This document shows positions 45,993-57,737 of a stretch of DNA of 64,000 bases, piece by piece; within the stretch, counting starts at the first letter, position 1; each line of letters opens with the position of its first letter. This DNA is from Armigeres subalbatus. Lineage: Eukaryota; Arthropoda; Insecta; Diptera; Culicidae. The translations under genes and the position numbers were made by a program. A model generated the notes under the pieces. That model saw only the letters and a list, made by a program, of their open reading frames with translations, did not search any database and was not told where the DNA came from. Location of the stretch: NCBI RefSeq assembly GCF_024139115.2, contig NC_085140.1:18747357-18811356 (forward strand), in the 5' to 3' direction.

Positions 45993-48900
45993 GCATAAAA
46001 ACATAACAAAAATATATGTTACTTTTGAAGGTGTAAATTTAAAAAAATCCTACGATTATCATATTTTGAGTTACGCCATTAAAAAATCAAAACAATTATC
46101 TTTTAATATTCATGCATGATGGCACTATATTCCACAGCGCACCAAAACTATTTTACGTAGTTTACGTCGGGTGGTCGAGTTGATTCAAAAGTATAAGATT
46201 GCTAATGTCGTTACTGTTCGCGTGACTAAAATGTAGGTTACTTCGACTTGCCAGCCAAAGTACCGGTACCTATAAGTGTCAAACTGATGTTGGTGATGAA
46301 ACAAAACATGCACTACAACATGATGCATGAATTATGACCAAGTCAAGCTTGTTGAGCACTATTCGGCAAAATATTTTAATTAACTACAGCGCCACTAGCG
46401 TTCTAGTACTTATGATTCTACTGGTGGTCGTGTCTTATGCATAAACCTTCTGTTCTTTTTAATCTTAAAATTTAACCTTGAATTTTTTTTTAATTTTTTT
46501 ATTACTGCATACTGTATAGAGTAATTTAGATTGTAGAGCATTTTTGGTTCTTTTCACCATACATCTCATTCAGCTGGTGGGCTGCAAACTGGGAGAAAAG
46601 AGCAAACCAGAAATAAAAATTGAGTTTTCCACAACACATAGGCAAGCTCAATGCGAAATCAACCGGTTTCCTTGGTGTTCACCGGTATAAACAAATCCCG
46701 TATCGCCCAGCGTTGGTACTTCTGTTAGCTGCATTCGTTCGATGAAATGTGGGTAAATACGTAGCTAGCCATTAATCAAAAGGAGGTCGTTTAGGCATTC
46801 GCCGGTAAAGATTTCCTTCAAGCAGAAGCTTTTTCGCAAACAATCAAAACAAATGCCTATACTGCATGACCGGAAAAGCTGCCGTGTCGGGAGAGCGAGC
46901 TTGAGTGTCAAAATTCCATTATTAATTCAACGGTTGACGCTTTTTCTCTCGTCTGATACTAATTTGATAACGCCAAATTTGCTCGGTTCGTGCAGCGGTC
47001 GGTGGCTTCTATTATTCAGCATAACATTTATGGAGTGAGGAATTTGGGACGATCGATCGATTGATTGACCCACGTTGGGGAGCTCGTGTAGGGAGATTCT
47101 AGCTCATGATTGAGAATTCCAATTTATTGCATGGGCTAGACAACGTGTCAGAAAAAAAGTAACACGCATGTTTGTTGCCAAACATTGTTCACAATGCAAG
47201 TAAATATGCATTCTTTTTTCATAAAACTAGGTGCAATCAATTTAACGAATTGTTTAGATACTGTCAGCTGCCATGACGTGGAACTTGACGTTAAGTGACT
47301 ACACTATGTAGATTTTATCACCTCGTCAGAAGCCTACGCACGGTCCTTGTTCGCACTATCCAAAGGTATCAACTCATTAATAATTAGCTAACCTCTCAGC
47401 TCGTTCTCTTATACTCTTTCCTCTGCTGGGTTTTCCTCTTCTGAATCATTCACCTCTCATCTACTAAGTACATATCACCCTACATAATCGAGGTTCTCAA
47501 ACGACTAGGAAGACAATTTTTTTGTCAAAATGATGTATAAACTGGTTATTATAACATTGCAAGGATAGTGTCCAGGTCAAAATACATTTTCCCAACACAT
47601 GAACAAATATTTAAAATAATAACTTCTTGATGAACTTAATAAAGTCATTCCGATATTCATTATATATAATTTGCAATTTTACCTTGTTTTTTGCTTTCTT
47701 TGTCAAATAATCGATTTAGAAACTATCACTGATTCAGTTTAAACAAGATCCAAACCTTCAGACTCAAAATATACATCAGTTTTGGAACTGCACATTGCCG
47801 CTAGATGAAATTGATCCATATGAATGTTTTAAATCGTGTAGTTTTTGGCTCTATCATGACAATGATATCAGGTTTAATGAAAAAATATTCATATGTCCGA
47901 ATAATATATATGGCAATGAAGCTAATACAGGATACAGTACCAGCATGCATTGGTGCTAACCTTAAACCTATAGAATTATATTTAAAGATAATGTTCTTCA
48001 TCTTTTTATTTATCCTGGGAATTTGCAAACCTATTACTCATGGAACTTTCTTATATGTAGTTGGCCGGCTTCAACCCGACTGTATTCTAGATGTACTTCT
48101 ACAGCGGTTAATTAAAAACTTGCTATGCCAAAAAACCATAAATTGTGTCCATAGATTCCATCACATTATGTGTTTATGCATACCATCCCATTATTCGCCA
48201 CAATATGGGGAATATAGTGAACCTGGAATTCTATTGACAATTACGAGTTACAATGTAACATTTAATCGAATCAGCTTCACTCCACCGCACAATCTAACCC
48301 CGCATTACAGAGCCATGTAATTTTGAGTCAAATTGCATAAGTGTTAGGGAACCTCTGCTACATTTCCTCCATAGAAAGGTTCACTACCGACCAAAGGCGC
48401 TCTTTTCGTGTTCAAACCATTCGCCAACACTCGCTCTCGTCGCCAGGATCAGTTAGTGTTGTGCCTTAGTCGAGGAAGCAAATCCGTCGGAATTTCGTTT
48501 AAGGATTCCAATTTTCCTAGCTTTCCTGTCTATTAACTTGGTGTATTCTACATCCGACCAGAACGGAATATGAGTGAAAAAGAAGCGTGGTTTAAAAATT
48601 CTTCAACTGGAGACTTCAAGTGAAAGTGCTTCGCATAGTAAAACCAGTGCCCATTGTCGCACTTCTTAACTACCTCAATCTACAAGAAGGAATTCAGCAC
48701 ACATTTTTACTCACATTACGACCTAAACTATCGGATATCGTCTTCTATATTTCAAAATGAGACCAGCCAATAGGTTCAACCATAGAATCACACTGAAGGT
48801 AAATCTTTCCATTTAGGTATGCTAAAAGAGTGCTTGACCAATCGATGGCAGTCAACGATTCTCCGGTTCGAAACACATCGCGGGGGCAGTGCCGACACTA

Positions 48901-50884
48901 CTCAGGGTCCGCATTAGAAATTAATTCTCCCAAATACCGTGCAGTGAAGCGCCTTGAATGTTGCTCTATGCTGAGAAGTACCATGGGTGGGGTTAAAGAA
49001 TCGAGGTCAACACAATAATAGTTACAATCGCAATGGCAGTAAAGACTGCACGATTCCGCATATCTACTGATAGGACGACAGCTATTGAGGCAAATGAAAA
49101 AATTCACCTTCAAGTTCTGTTTTAACTATTATATGCCTCGTAAAGTGCTAACGAGTTATGGCAAAATTATATCTTCAGTTTTTGGGTCTGTGTCGAGAGT
49201 GGAAGCATACCGAGAACACCAGTCGTTACCCTATGAAGAAAAAAAAAAGATTAATACCATGACTTTGTGAAAATGTGAAAAAAAGCTGCGTGCAATTTTG
49301 GCTTTTTGTTACATGCTCGTGCAGAACCAATTGAAAGTTCAAACACCTATATGAAAGCGATATCGATTCAAGCCCCATCATTTATATTTGAATGAAAAGG
49401 GAAAGTCTATTCGTGTCCTTCAATTAGGTGTCCAACTCTATCAGAATCATGAATAACCTAATTGGGACATTGCGGGTCAACGTTTCCCGAGTCTATTATT
49501 TGGCACGCTCGAATGGCACCTATGTACCTTTCCGAAGAAAAACGGAAAGCTTGTGGGCGAGAGTAGTAGTCATTCAACAAAGCTGATGTTTGTCCTTAAT
49601 AAATAATCAGAGCTGATTGGAAATACAGAAAGGTGGGCCTTGACCTGCTGCATATTGAAAGTCGAAAGGTAAGGTGTTTCCTTACTGCTGGAAAACAAAG
49701 TGTGTATGCATAGCCCTGGAAATTTATTTAATTCTTGCGATTCTTGACCAGACACCGGAGGATATCTGAAACAATAATGTGTACTTGTTGTGACTTGGGA
49801 TGTCTTGTTGTTAAAGGCGTTGGTGTTAAACTCTTCACAAGTTTACTGAACTAACGAGCCTCCTACTTTTTTTTAGCTTGTGAAGTTATTTATAGGATAA
49901 GGGCATTAGATTATTCGTTATATCCGAGTTGTTTGGAAACACGTGACGCCCAGCATTAAACATATTTTTGTCCACTTTCCGTTGGTCGAAGTGGTGAATC
50001 GAGCACAATTACAGCGCGTGGATGTTTGTGGAGGAGCGTGGTACATTGTAGGTTAATGCCGCTAGAGAATGTTTCCTCACCAAAACGTTAGATCATTCGT
50101 CGAAATGTGGAAAGTCTTCTTAACCTGCGTCAATATTTAGACACAAGGATAGTCGTGGGTTGACATAAAATGTCATTTTTGCTTTTGAAATGAGCATAAG
50201 CTGGAGCATTCTAGTCGTACAACTCGGAGCTGCTACCTACTCCGTCATTGACTAGTATGATATTCTTGGGATAGGATGTGCTAGTTACAAAGGATATTTT
50301 ATATGAAAACTTTTTGGTAAGCGATGCGAGGGATGAGAAATAGTTATAGCATTGAAAATATTCTACTCGCGCTCCTCCCTATCGAACCGGAGTGCTAACC
50401 TTAACACGACCAAACGCGCATTCAATATTTATTTACAAAGCAGAAATTATTTCGATTGATCGCGCACAAACATACACTTAATCTTCGCGACTGTTTTGCA
50501 GCTTAGGGGGAGGGGGTATATGGCAAATACCCACGGTTCATACAATTTTTTGAGAATTTATATGAGCAGTTGTCCACGCTGGGGGAGGAAGGGTATATTA
50601 AACTGACCAAAACCTGTCCACGTGGTATATGGACATGGTATATGAAAAACTGGTCCATATGGTATATGAAAAACTCGTTATCTATTTTTTTCTTCATTGG
50701 CTCTACATTAAGTCAGGGATTTTGCATTTATGTTAGGTTAGATAACTGGAAGTATTCTTGATTAATTCGAGGCAAATGCTACGGTCAGGAGATAAAGGAA
50801 TTCAAGGCTATTAAATTATAATTATGATGTTATTTTTATTAGTAGATTTGCGTGAGCATTTTCTTTCGTAAGACAAGAAAGGGC
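45993..50884. other. Repeat-poor non-coding region
   Basis: The longest part of the window without clear transposons. A 171-codon frame at 47805-48320 has hydrophobic stretches (MFFIFLFILGI) but no family identity. Around 48360-48620 G+C rises and repeats are absent, as in a promoter or UTR, without a decisive motif. TGGTATATGAAAAACT is repeated at 50636-50670. I call no gene here. Confidence 0.3.
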
Positions 50885-50929
50885 TGTTTAGTCGAATGCC
50901 ACTAGGCCGAAAGTTGTTTGGCCGAATAT

Positions 50930-53900
50930 TCATTTCATTTATTTAGTTAACATCTAAACAGATAACACTGAATCAACAATTTGACGCCACAATGCACGGT
51001 TCGAGGCCGCATCTCTCCATCCTCGGATACGCCCCACGCTCGCCAAGTCGTTCTGCACCTGGTCTGCCCATCTCGCTCGCTGCGCTCCACGCCGTCTCGT
51101 ACCTGCCGGATCGGAAGCGAACACCATCTTTGCAGGGTTGCTGTCCGGCATTCTTGCAACATGTCCTGCCCATCGTACCCTTCCGGCTTTAGCTACCTTC
51201 TGGATACTGGGTTCGCCGTAGAGTTGGGCGAGCTCATGGTTCATTCTTCGCCGCCACACACCGTCTTCTTGCACACCGCCAAAGATGGTCCTAAGCACCT
51301 GTCTCTTGAATACTCCGAGGGCTTGCAAGTCCTCCTCGAGCATTGTCTATGTTTCATGTCCGTAGAGGACAACCGGTCTTATAAGCGTCTTGTACATGAA
51401 ACATTTGGTGCGGTGGCGAATCTTTTTCGACCGCAGTTTCTTTTGGAGCCCGTAGTAGGCCCGACTTCCACAGATGATGCGCCTTCGTATTTCACGATTA
51501 ACGTTGTTGTGAGCCGTTAGCAAGGATCCGAGGTAGACGAATTCCTCGACCACCTCGAAGGTATCCCCGTATATCGTAACACTGCTTCCCAAGCGGGCCC
51601 TGTCACGCTCGCTTCCACCCACAAGCATGTACTTTGTCTTTGACGCATTCACCACCAGTCCAACTTTTGTTGCTTCACGTTTCAGACGGGTGTACATTTC
51701 TGCCACCTTTGCAAATGTTCGGCCGACAATGTCCATGTCATCCGCGAAGCAAATAAATTGACTGGATCTGTTGAAAATCGTACCCCGGCTGTTACACCCG
51801 GCTCTCCGCATGACACCTTCTAGCGCAATGTTGAACAACAGGCACGAAAGTCCATCACCTTGACTTAGTCCCCGGCGCGATTCGAACGAACTGGAGTGTT
51901 CGTTCGAAATCTTCACACAGTTTTGCACACCATCCACCGTTGCTTTGATCAGTCTGGTAAGCTTCCCAGGGAAGCTGTTCTCGTCCATAATTTTCCATAG
52001 CTCTACGCGGTCTATACTGTCGTATGCCGCCTTGAAATCAACGAATAGATGGTGCGTTGGGACCTGGTATTCACGGCATTTTTGAAGGATTTGCCGTACA
52101 GTAAAGATCTGGTCCGTTGTCGAGCGGCCGTCAACGAAGCCGGCTTGATAACTTCCCACGAACTCGTTCACCAATGGTGACAGACGACGGAAGATGATCT
52201 GGGATATCACTTTGTAGGCGGCATTAAGGATGGTGATCGCTCGAAAGTTCTCACACTCCAGTTTGTCGCCTTTCTTGTAGATGGGGCATATAACCCCTTC
52301 CTTCCACTCCTCCGGTAGTTGTTCGGTTTCCCAGATTCTGACTATCAGTTTGTGCAGGCAAGTGGCCAGCTTTTCCGGGCTCATCTTGATGAGCTCAGCT
52401 CCGATACCATCCTTACCAGCTGCTTTATTGGTCTTTAGCTGTTGAATGGCATCCTTAAATTCCCTCAAGGTGGGGGCTGGTTGGCTTCCATCGTCCGCTG
52501 AACTGACATAGTCATCTCCTCCGCTGCCTTGACTTTCACTGCCTGTATCTCTGCGCCATTCAGATGTTCCTCGTAGTGCTGCTTCCACCTTTCGATCACC
52601 ACACGTTCGTCCGTCAAGATGCTCCCATCCTTATCCCGGCACATTTCGGCTCGCGGCACGAAGCCTTTGCGGGATGCGTTGAGCTTCTGATAGAACTTGC
52701 GTGTTTCTTGAGAACGGCACAGCTGTTCCATCTCCTCGCACTCCGCTTCTTCCGGGCGGCGTTTCTTCTCCTGAAAAAGGCGGGTCTGCTGTCTCCGCTT
52801 CCGTCTATAACGTTCCACGTTCTGCCGGGTACCTTGCTGCAGCGCGACCGCCCGCGCTGCGTCCTTCTCCTCCAGAATCTGTCTGCACTCTTCGTCGAAC
52901 CAATCGTTCCGTCGACTTCGACCCATATACCCGACGTTGTTCTCCGCTGCGTCGTTAATGGCTGCTTTGAATGTATTCCAGCAGTCCTCAAGAGGGGCCC
53001 CATCGAGCTCACCCTCTTCCGGCAACGCTGCCTCGAGATGCTGCGCGTATGCAGTGGCGACATCAGGTTGCTTCAGTCGCTCTAGGTCGTACCGCGGCGG
53101 TCGTCGGTACCGAACATTGTTGATGACGGATAGTTTTGGGCGCAGTTTAACCATCACCAGATAGTGTTCAGAGTCGATGTTAGCGCCACGATATGTCCTG
53201 ACGTCGATAATGTCGGAGAAGTGCCGCCCATCAATCAGAACGTGGTCGATTTGTGATTCTGTCTGCAGTGGTGATCTCCAGGTGTACCGATACGGGAGGC
53301 TGTGTTGGAAGTACGTGCTGCGAATGGCCATATTCTTGGAGGCGGCGAAATCAATTAGTCGTAGGCCGTTTTCGTTCGTCAGCCGGTGAGCGCTTAACTT
53401 TCCAATAGTCGGTCTAAACTCCTCCTCTTGGCCAACCTGAGCGTTCAAATCTCCTATGATGATTTTGACGTCGTGGCTTGGGCAGCTGTCGTACTCACGT
53501 TCCAGCTGCGCGTAGAATGCGTCCTTATCATCATCAGTGCTTCCGGAGTGTGGGCTATGGACGTTGATTATGCTGAAGTTGAAGAACCGGCCTTTGATCC
53601 TCAACCTGCACATTCTTTCATTGATCGGCCACCACCCGATCACGCGCCTTTGCATATCGCCCATCACTATGAAAGCTGTTCCCAGCTCGTGTGTGTTGCT
53701 GCAGCTCTGGTAGATGGTATGATTACCTCTAAACGTTCGCACCATTGATCCCTTCCAACAAACCTCCTGCAGCGCTACGATGCCGAATCCACGGTCCTTG
53801 AGCACATCGGCGAGTATGCGTGTGCTCCCGATGAAATTGAGAGATTTTCAGTTCCACGAACCGAGTTTCTAATCGCCAGTCTCTTTTCGTCGCGGTGGTC

Positions 53901-54259
53901 TTCGCCGATGGTTCCTGTCCGTACTCTCTTGTTGGTTGTTCGTTGCGTATGTTTTTTTAAGGCTGGCTTTCAGGGCCTGACACCAAACCCCCTAAATTTC
54001 CGGAGGACCATTCCTCCTAATTTCCGGTGGACCATGGTGCACAGTTTCACTTAGAGTCCCTCGCTGGCACTCGGACGATGATCAGCCGCCCCTAACATGG
54101 AGAACAGACGCTGTTGTGAGCCGATCCTGACATGGAGAACAGACGCTCAATAAGATTTGCACCTCCGGAGAGGAGCAAACCCCCCCTTCCCTGTCAGCAT
54201 ACGACCATAGTTCCCACCGGGGTTGGTTACCCGATCTTCCCTAAGGTTGCTCGTATCCC
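50930..54259 (-). mobile_element. Near-complete RTE-clade (JAM1-type) element with 10-bp TSD
   Basis: GGCCGAATAT is duplicated at 50920-50929 and 54260-54269, giving a 3330-bp insertion. The 3' tail is short and TAAATGA-like rather than poly-A, as in RTE. The 5' region (53830-54259) is GC-rich, with the word CATGGAGAACAGACGCT repeated near 54097 and 54130. A single ORF is described in the next entry. Confidence 0.9.
50950..53890 (-). pseudogene. RTE endonuclease-reverse transcriptase ORF with few lesions
   Basis: One polyprotein that nicks target DNA and reverse-transcribes the element. The endonuclease (about 53880-53110) has LGSWN, GIVALQEVCW, GDLNAQVG and SQIDHVLIDG. Its last motif reads SEH, whereas the 15-kb copy has the catalytic SDH. 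A basic linker follows (RYRRKRRQQTR). RT (52588-51350) has NFRAITILNAAYKVISQI, motif A FVDFKAAYDSID, motif B GLSQGDGLSCLLFN and motif C FADDMDIVG. The C terminus (51343-50954) has VRWAGHVARMPD. Lesions seen are a stop inside WNVKSL near 53845, a one-base deletion near 52545, and a stop (expected Trp in GHETWTMLEED) near 51346. Confidence 0.9.
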
Positions 54260-54719
54260 GGCCGAATATACCATTTGGCCGAAAGGGTCGTTTGGCCGAA
54301 ATGGTCATTAGTCCAAAAGGGTCATTTAACCGAAAGGTTCGTTTGGCCGAAAAGGTCATTTGGCCGAAAGGGTCATTTGGACGAATAGGTCATTTGAAAA
54401 GTGACAAATTAGGAATGAGAAGAAAGAAGTCTCAATTCTCGTTCCTCATTTCTCACTTCTCACTATTAAAAGTGAGACGTCTCACTACCCACTTAGAGGT
54501 GTGGACCGCCGCCGCCGACGTTACTGGATCGGCGCGCCGTTGTTTAAAATTTGGTCCCCGGTGGTCTATAATTTTCCACGCTGATTCAAATTCGAAGAAG
54601 TCCGCAGAATTTTCCGTGGAAATTTTGAAGATTCAGTGAGATTTCCGCAGATTTTTCCAATTAATCCTTAGATTTTTTTTTCGTTGAAAGACCAATGATT
54701 TCCTAGGGATATTTTTCGG

Positions 54720-55647
54720 CTTGCAGTCTCTATGCAATTAAACAACTACTTATTACCCATTTACCGACATTTCGATGTTATAATACATCTTCTTCAGGGA
54801 TTTCTGTTGCCGAGTTTATCAAGTTGATTGTTGAATAATGGTTGTTCAGCTTTGCTTCTGCAAGGTTGTTGTCAACCCGACATAGCTTGCTCCTCAGTCA
54901 TTGCTTGGTATTCAGTAGAAAATATTGGGAATTGGGAAAATCTTTTTGGTGGTGTCTCCGTATCGTGGAGCAAGTACGACATTGGGTAAATCATCACCGA
55001 AAGATTTCCTTAAGCGTTATGTGAGCCCTTCCCCATAAACAACCATGATTCATCGACGACGTACAAGCTCGAAAGATTGAAGGAGAAGACGGTTGTTTTG
55101 AAGCAAAGTGTAGAGGAAGATCACCATTTCGACCTGGAGGAAAATTTTTTAGATCATAATAGAAGACAATCTGCCTTACCCTTTCTGGAACTTTGTAGCA
55201 TTATTAACACATTGAACACAGTGAATGAGAGATCTGATGTGGACAATCTCCTTTCTATGTATGTAGGCATATTACACACTCCTTAAAACAAAAATCAAAA
55301 GCCAACAAACACACATGTTAACCAATAACTATAAAACCAATAGTCAACACACATATAAACCAATAGCCATAAAAAACAACCATTGTACCTACAACGATCT
55401 TCACCTCATCCACAATATTTTCACCACAGCTAGTGAAACAAACTGACCGTTGACAGAAAAGTGAGAGATAATAACTAAGTTCAGTTTTTATGCTCTGAAG
55501 AAAGACCGATACAAATATTTAAAAACCATTATGTCTCTCCCCTCCTCAGATTTTGCCCAAAAATAATATTTTGAGGGGGCAACAAAATAAAATTCGGATA
55601 ATTTTGTGAATGTTCAAAACATTCTTTATCAAATCTTTAACAAATCC
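54720..55647. other. Insertion inside the hAT element, unassigned
   Basis: On the minus strand at about 54764-54800 a second hammerhead-like order is visible: CTGAAGA, one extra A, GATGT / ACATC, GAAAT, GTC. A 69-codon frame at 55077-55286 is unrecognised. The block 55506-55588 reappears inverted at 59936-60019. Confidence 0.4.
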
Positions 55648-56080
55648 CGTAGCGTAGTTGGCTACACTTTCGCCTTATAAGCGAATGGTCATGGGTTCGA
55701 TTCCCAGCCCCTCCACCAAACCTTCGTCAATCACCAGAAGCGCAGTCCGTACGGTGGCGTTTTGGGGAACGCGCCTCACCGACACGGCTGCCTGATGACG
55801 ACTGACAAAACTGTTCTTCTTGGAGGCACTCCTCCAACGTAATTCGATTAATGGCAACCGAACAAAACAACGATCACTGGATTCACCACATGGACAAATG
55901 AACACAATGGACACACTATGATATGGACTGGTAACGACAACGATAACGAATTATGGACATCTAAAAATAGATTCTGTGTAGATTCTGTAGAGCAGAGTAC
56001 CACAGTAGATCACGGCACAGTAGCGGTTAAGAACACAGAGTGACTACCAAATAAATATACGAATAAAAAAAACCGAACAG
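55648..56080 (+). mobile_element. tRNA-derived SINE-like element
   Basis: The head reads CGTAGCGTAGTTGGCTACAC (A box), then GGGTTCGATTCCCAGCCCC (B box) about 40 nt later, in cloverleaf-like order. The body carries no coding sequence and ends in an A-rich tail (GAATAAAAAAAA) near 56078. It is not Feilai-like. No clear target duplication was found. Confidence 0.6.
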
Positions 56081-57225
56081 TTTTCCGTAAAAATAAAAAA
56101 AAACACGTAGAAATTCTAAAAAAAAAGTTAAAATTTCGTAAAATTCGTGGAAATTCCCAAGAAATTTTAGAAAATCCCGTGCAAATTACAATGAATTTTC
56201 TATGAAAATTTCAAATAATTTGTAGATGAAATCCAATGTTTTCACATTGTTTACATTTTGAACAATCTCACGCGGAAAATCTGAAGAATTCTCTGTGTAA
56301 CTTTCGAAGAATACTCAACAAAAACTTTCCGTGTATTTTCTGATAATTCTCCTGTAGAAACTTGAAACAATTGTTCGTTAAAGTTATGAAGAATTTTTCA
56401 TGTAAATTCCAAACAATTTCCCACGGAAATACCAACCAATTTATTTTGGAAATTCAAAAAAACAAAATTTTAATGTAGTTTACATGTAAAATCCGAAAAT
56501 AATTTTCAAATGAATATTTTGGAGAAGCTCAGAGGATTTTCGGGAGAAGTTCATCAGCTTTTTTCGACGAAATTCAAAAGTTTCTTCCGTTGAAATTTTG
56601 AAATCATCCTGGAAAAATACAAAAAACGAACGTAAAAAAATCTCCTCGCCGATTCACGCAGCCGCCGCCGACCAAAACTCTGACAAACGCCACCGCCACT
56701 GATTTTCGGACCGGCGCACAGCTCTATACCCACTTCGCACTACTCACTTTTCACAGTGAGAAGTGAGAAATGATGAGTGAGAAGAGAGACGTCTCACTGT
56801 GAAAAATGAGATGCGCGAAGTGAATAGTGAGATGTAGTGAGTAATGAGAAATGAGGAGTGAGAAGTGAGATGTCTCACTTCTCACTCCACATTCCTCACT
56901 TCTCACTGTGAAAAGTGAATAGTGCGTAGTGGGTAGTGAGACATCATGCTTCTCACTTTTTACAGTGAGAAATGAGAAATGAATTAGAATTGAGACGTCT
57001 CTCTTCTCACTCCTAATTTCTCACTTTTCGAAAGTCCTATTCAGCCAAATGACCCTTTCAGCCAAACGACCCTTTCGGCCAAATGACCCCTTCAGCCAAG
57101 TGACCCTTTCGGCCAAATGACCATTTCGCTCAAACGACCCTTTCGGCCTAATGGCTTTTTCACCCTAGTGGCATTCGGCCAAATGGCTTTCGGCCGAATG
57201 GGTTTCGGCCAAATGACCCTTCCCC

Positions 57226-57737
57226 ATGAATTCAAAACCAGAGAATTTAAACTAAACTATACAACCACGATTTATTTTTTATTTTTTACACCTTTTTTTA
57301 TTTAACGCATCTAGAAAGATCTTCTATAAAACGACATCCGAAGTAACAATTTCCATGCTTCTTAGAATTATTTTATTCATATTGCGGATTTAGGACAACA
57401 ATCACCATAACTAATTCCTTAGTCTTATTGGCGCTCTTATTGCTATCAATAATACTGTCATAAACCAACTGGAAAAGATTCAAACGCCAAATGCCTGTTC
57501 ACTTTATTAACTATATGGACATATGCATTTTACCGCACACAGATTTTAAGTTTAAGCGCAAACATCATTTTATTGAAGTAGTATATTTTACTCAAATTTT
57601 GAGTAGGCCAGTTTTTTATGAAAATGAGTCGCATTCGACTCTATTCTGAATAGTTCGTTCTCAGCGCGAAGGAAATAGGATCGTTAAATAGGAAAAATGG
57701 AAATAATTATTTTAGGAAGTACGCATGATGCTCACGG
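57226..57737. other. Non-coding
   Basis: No feature supported. Confidence 0.3.

Larger units (their letters stand above)
54494..56726. mobile_element. hAT-type non-autonomous element, 2.23 kb, 8-bp TSD
   Basis: Ends TAGAGGTGTGGACCGCCGC and the complement of GGACCGGCGCACAGCTCTA. TACCCACT is duplicated exactly at 54486-54493 and 56727-56734. The GC-rich ends give way to GAAATTC-type arrays at 54590-54710 and 56090-56640. Foreign sequence (54720-56080) sits between the arrays. No transposase is visible. Relic ends of this family lie at 26452 and 31590. Confidence 0.9.
50885..57225. mobile_element. Fold-back element of TTTGGCCGAA units, twice interrupted
   Basis: Tandem units of about 21 bp (TTTGGCCGAAAGGGTCA) run in one direction at 50885-50929 and 54260-54390. 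They run in the opposite direction at 57040-57225, framing an inner inverted zone of GTGAGAAGTGAGACGTCTCAC words (54410-54493, 56735-57030). This is a Foldback-type layout. GAATGCCACTAGG occurs near both outer ends. An RTE element (50930-54259) and a hAT element (54494-56726) are later insertions. Without them the unit would be under 0.8 kb. Confidence 0.75.

Noticed and set aside
47805..48320. 171-codon frame with hydrophobic segments
   Set aside because: A+T-rich composition, no family motif, no splice or promoter support; kept only as a remark on the region.
52564..53085. Long plus-strand frames across the RTE element
   Set aside because: They are antisense to the strongly supported RTE polyprotein.
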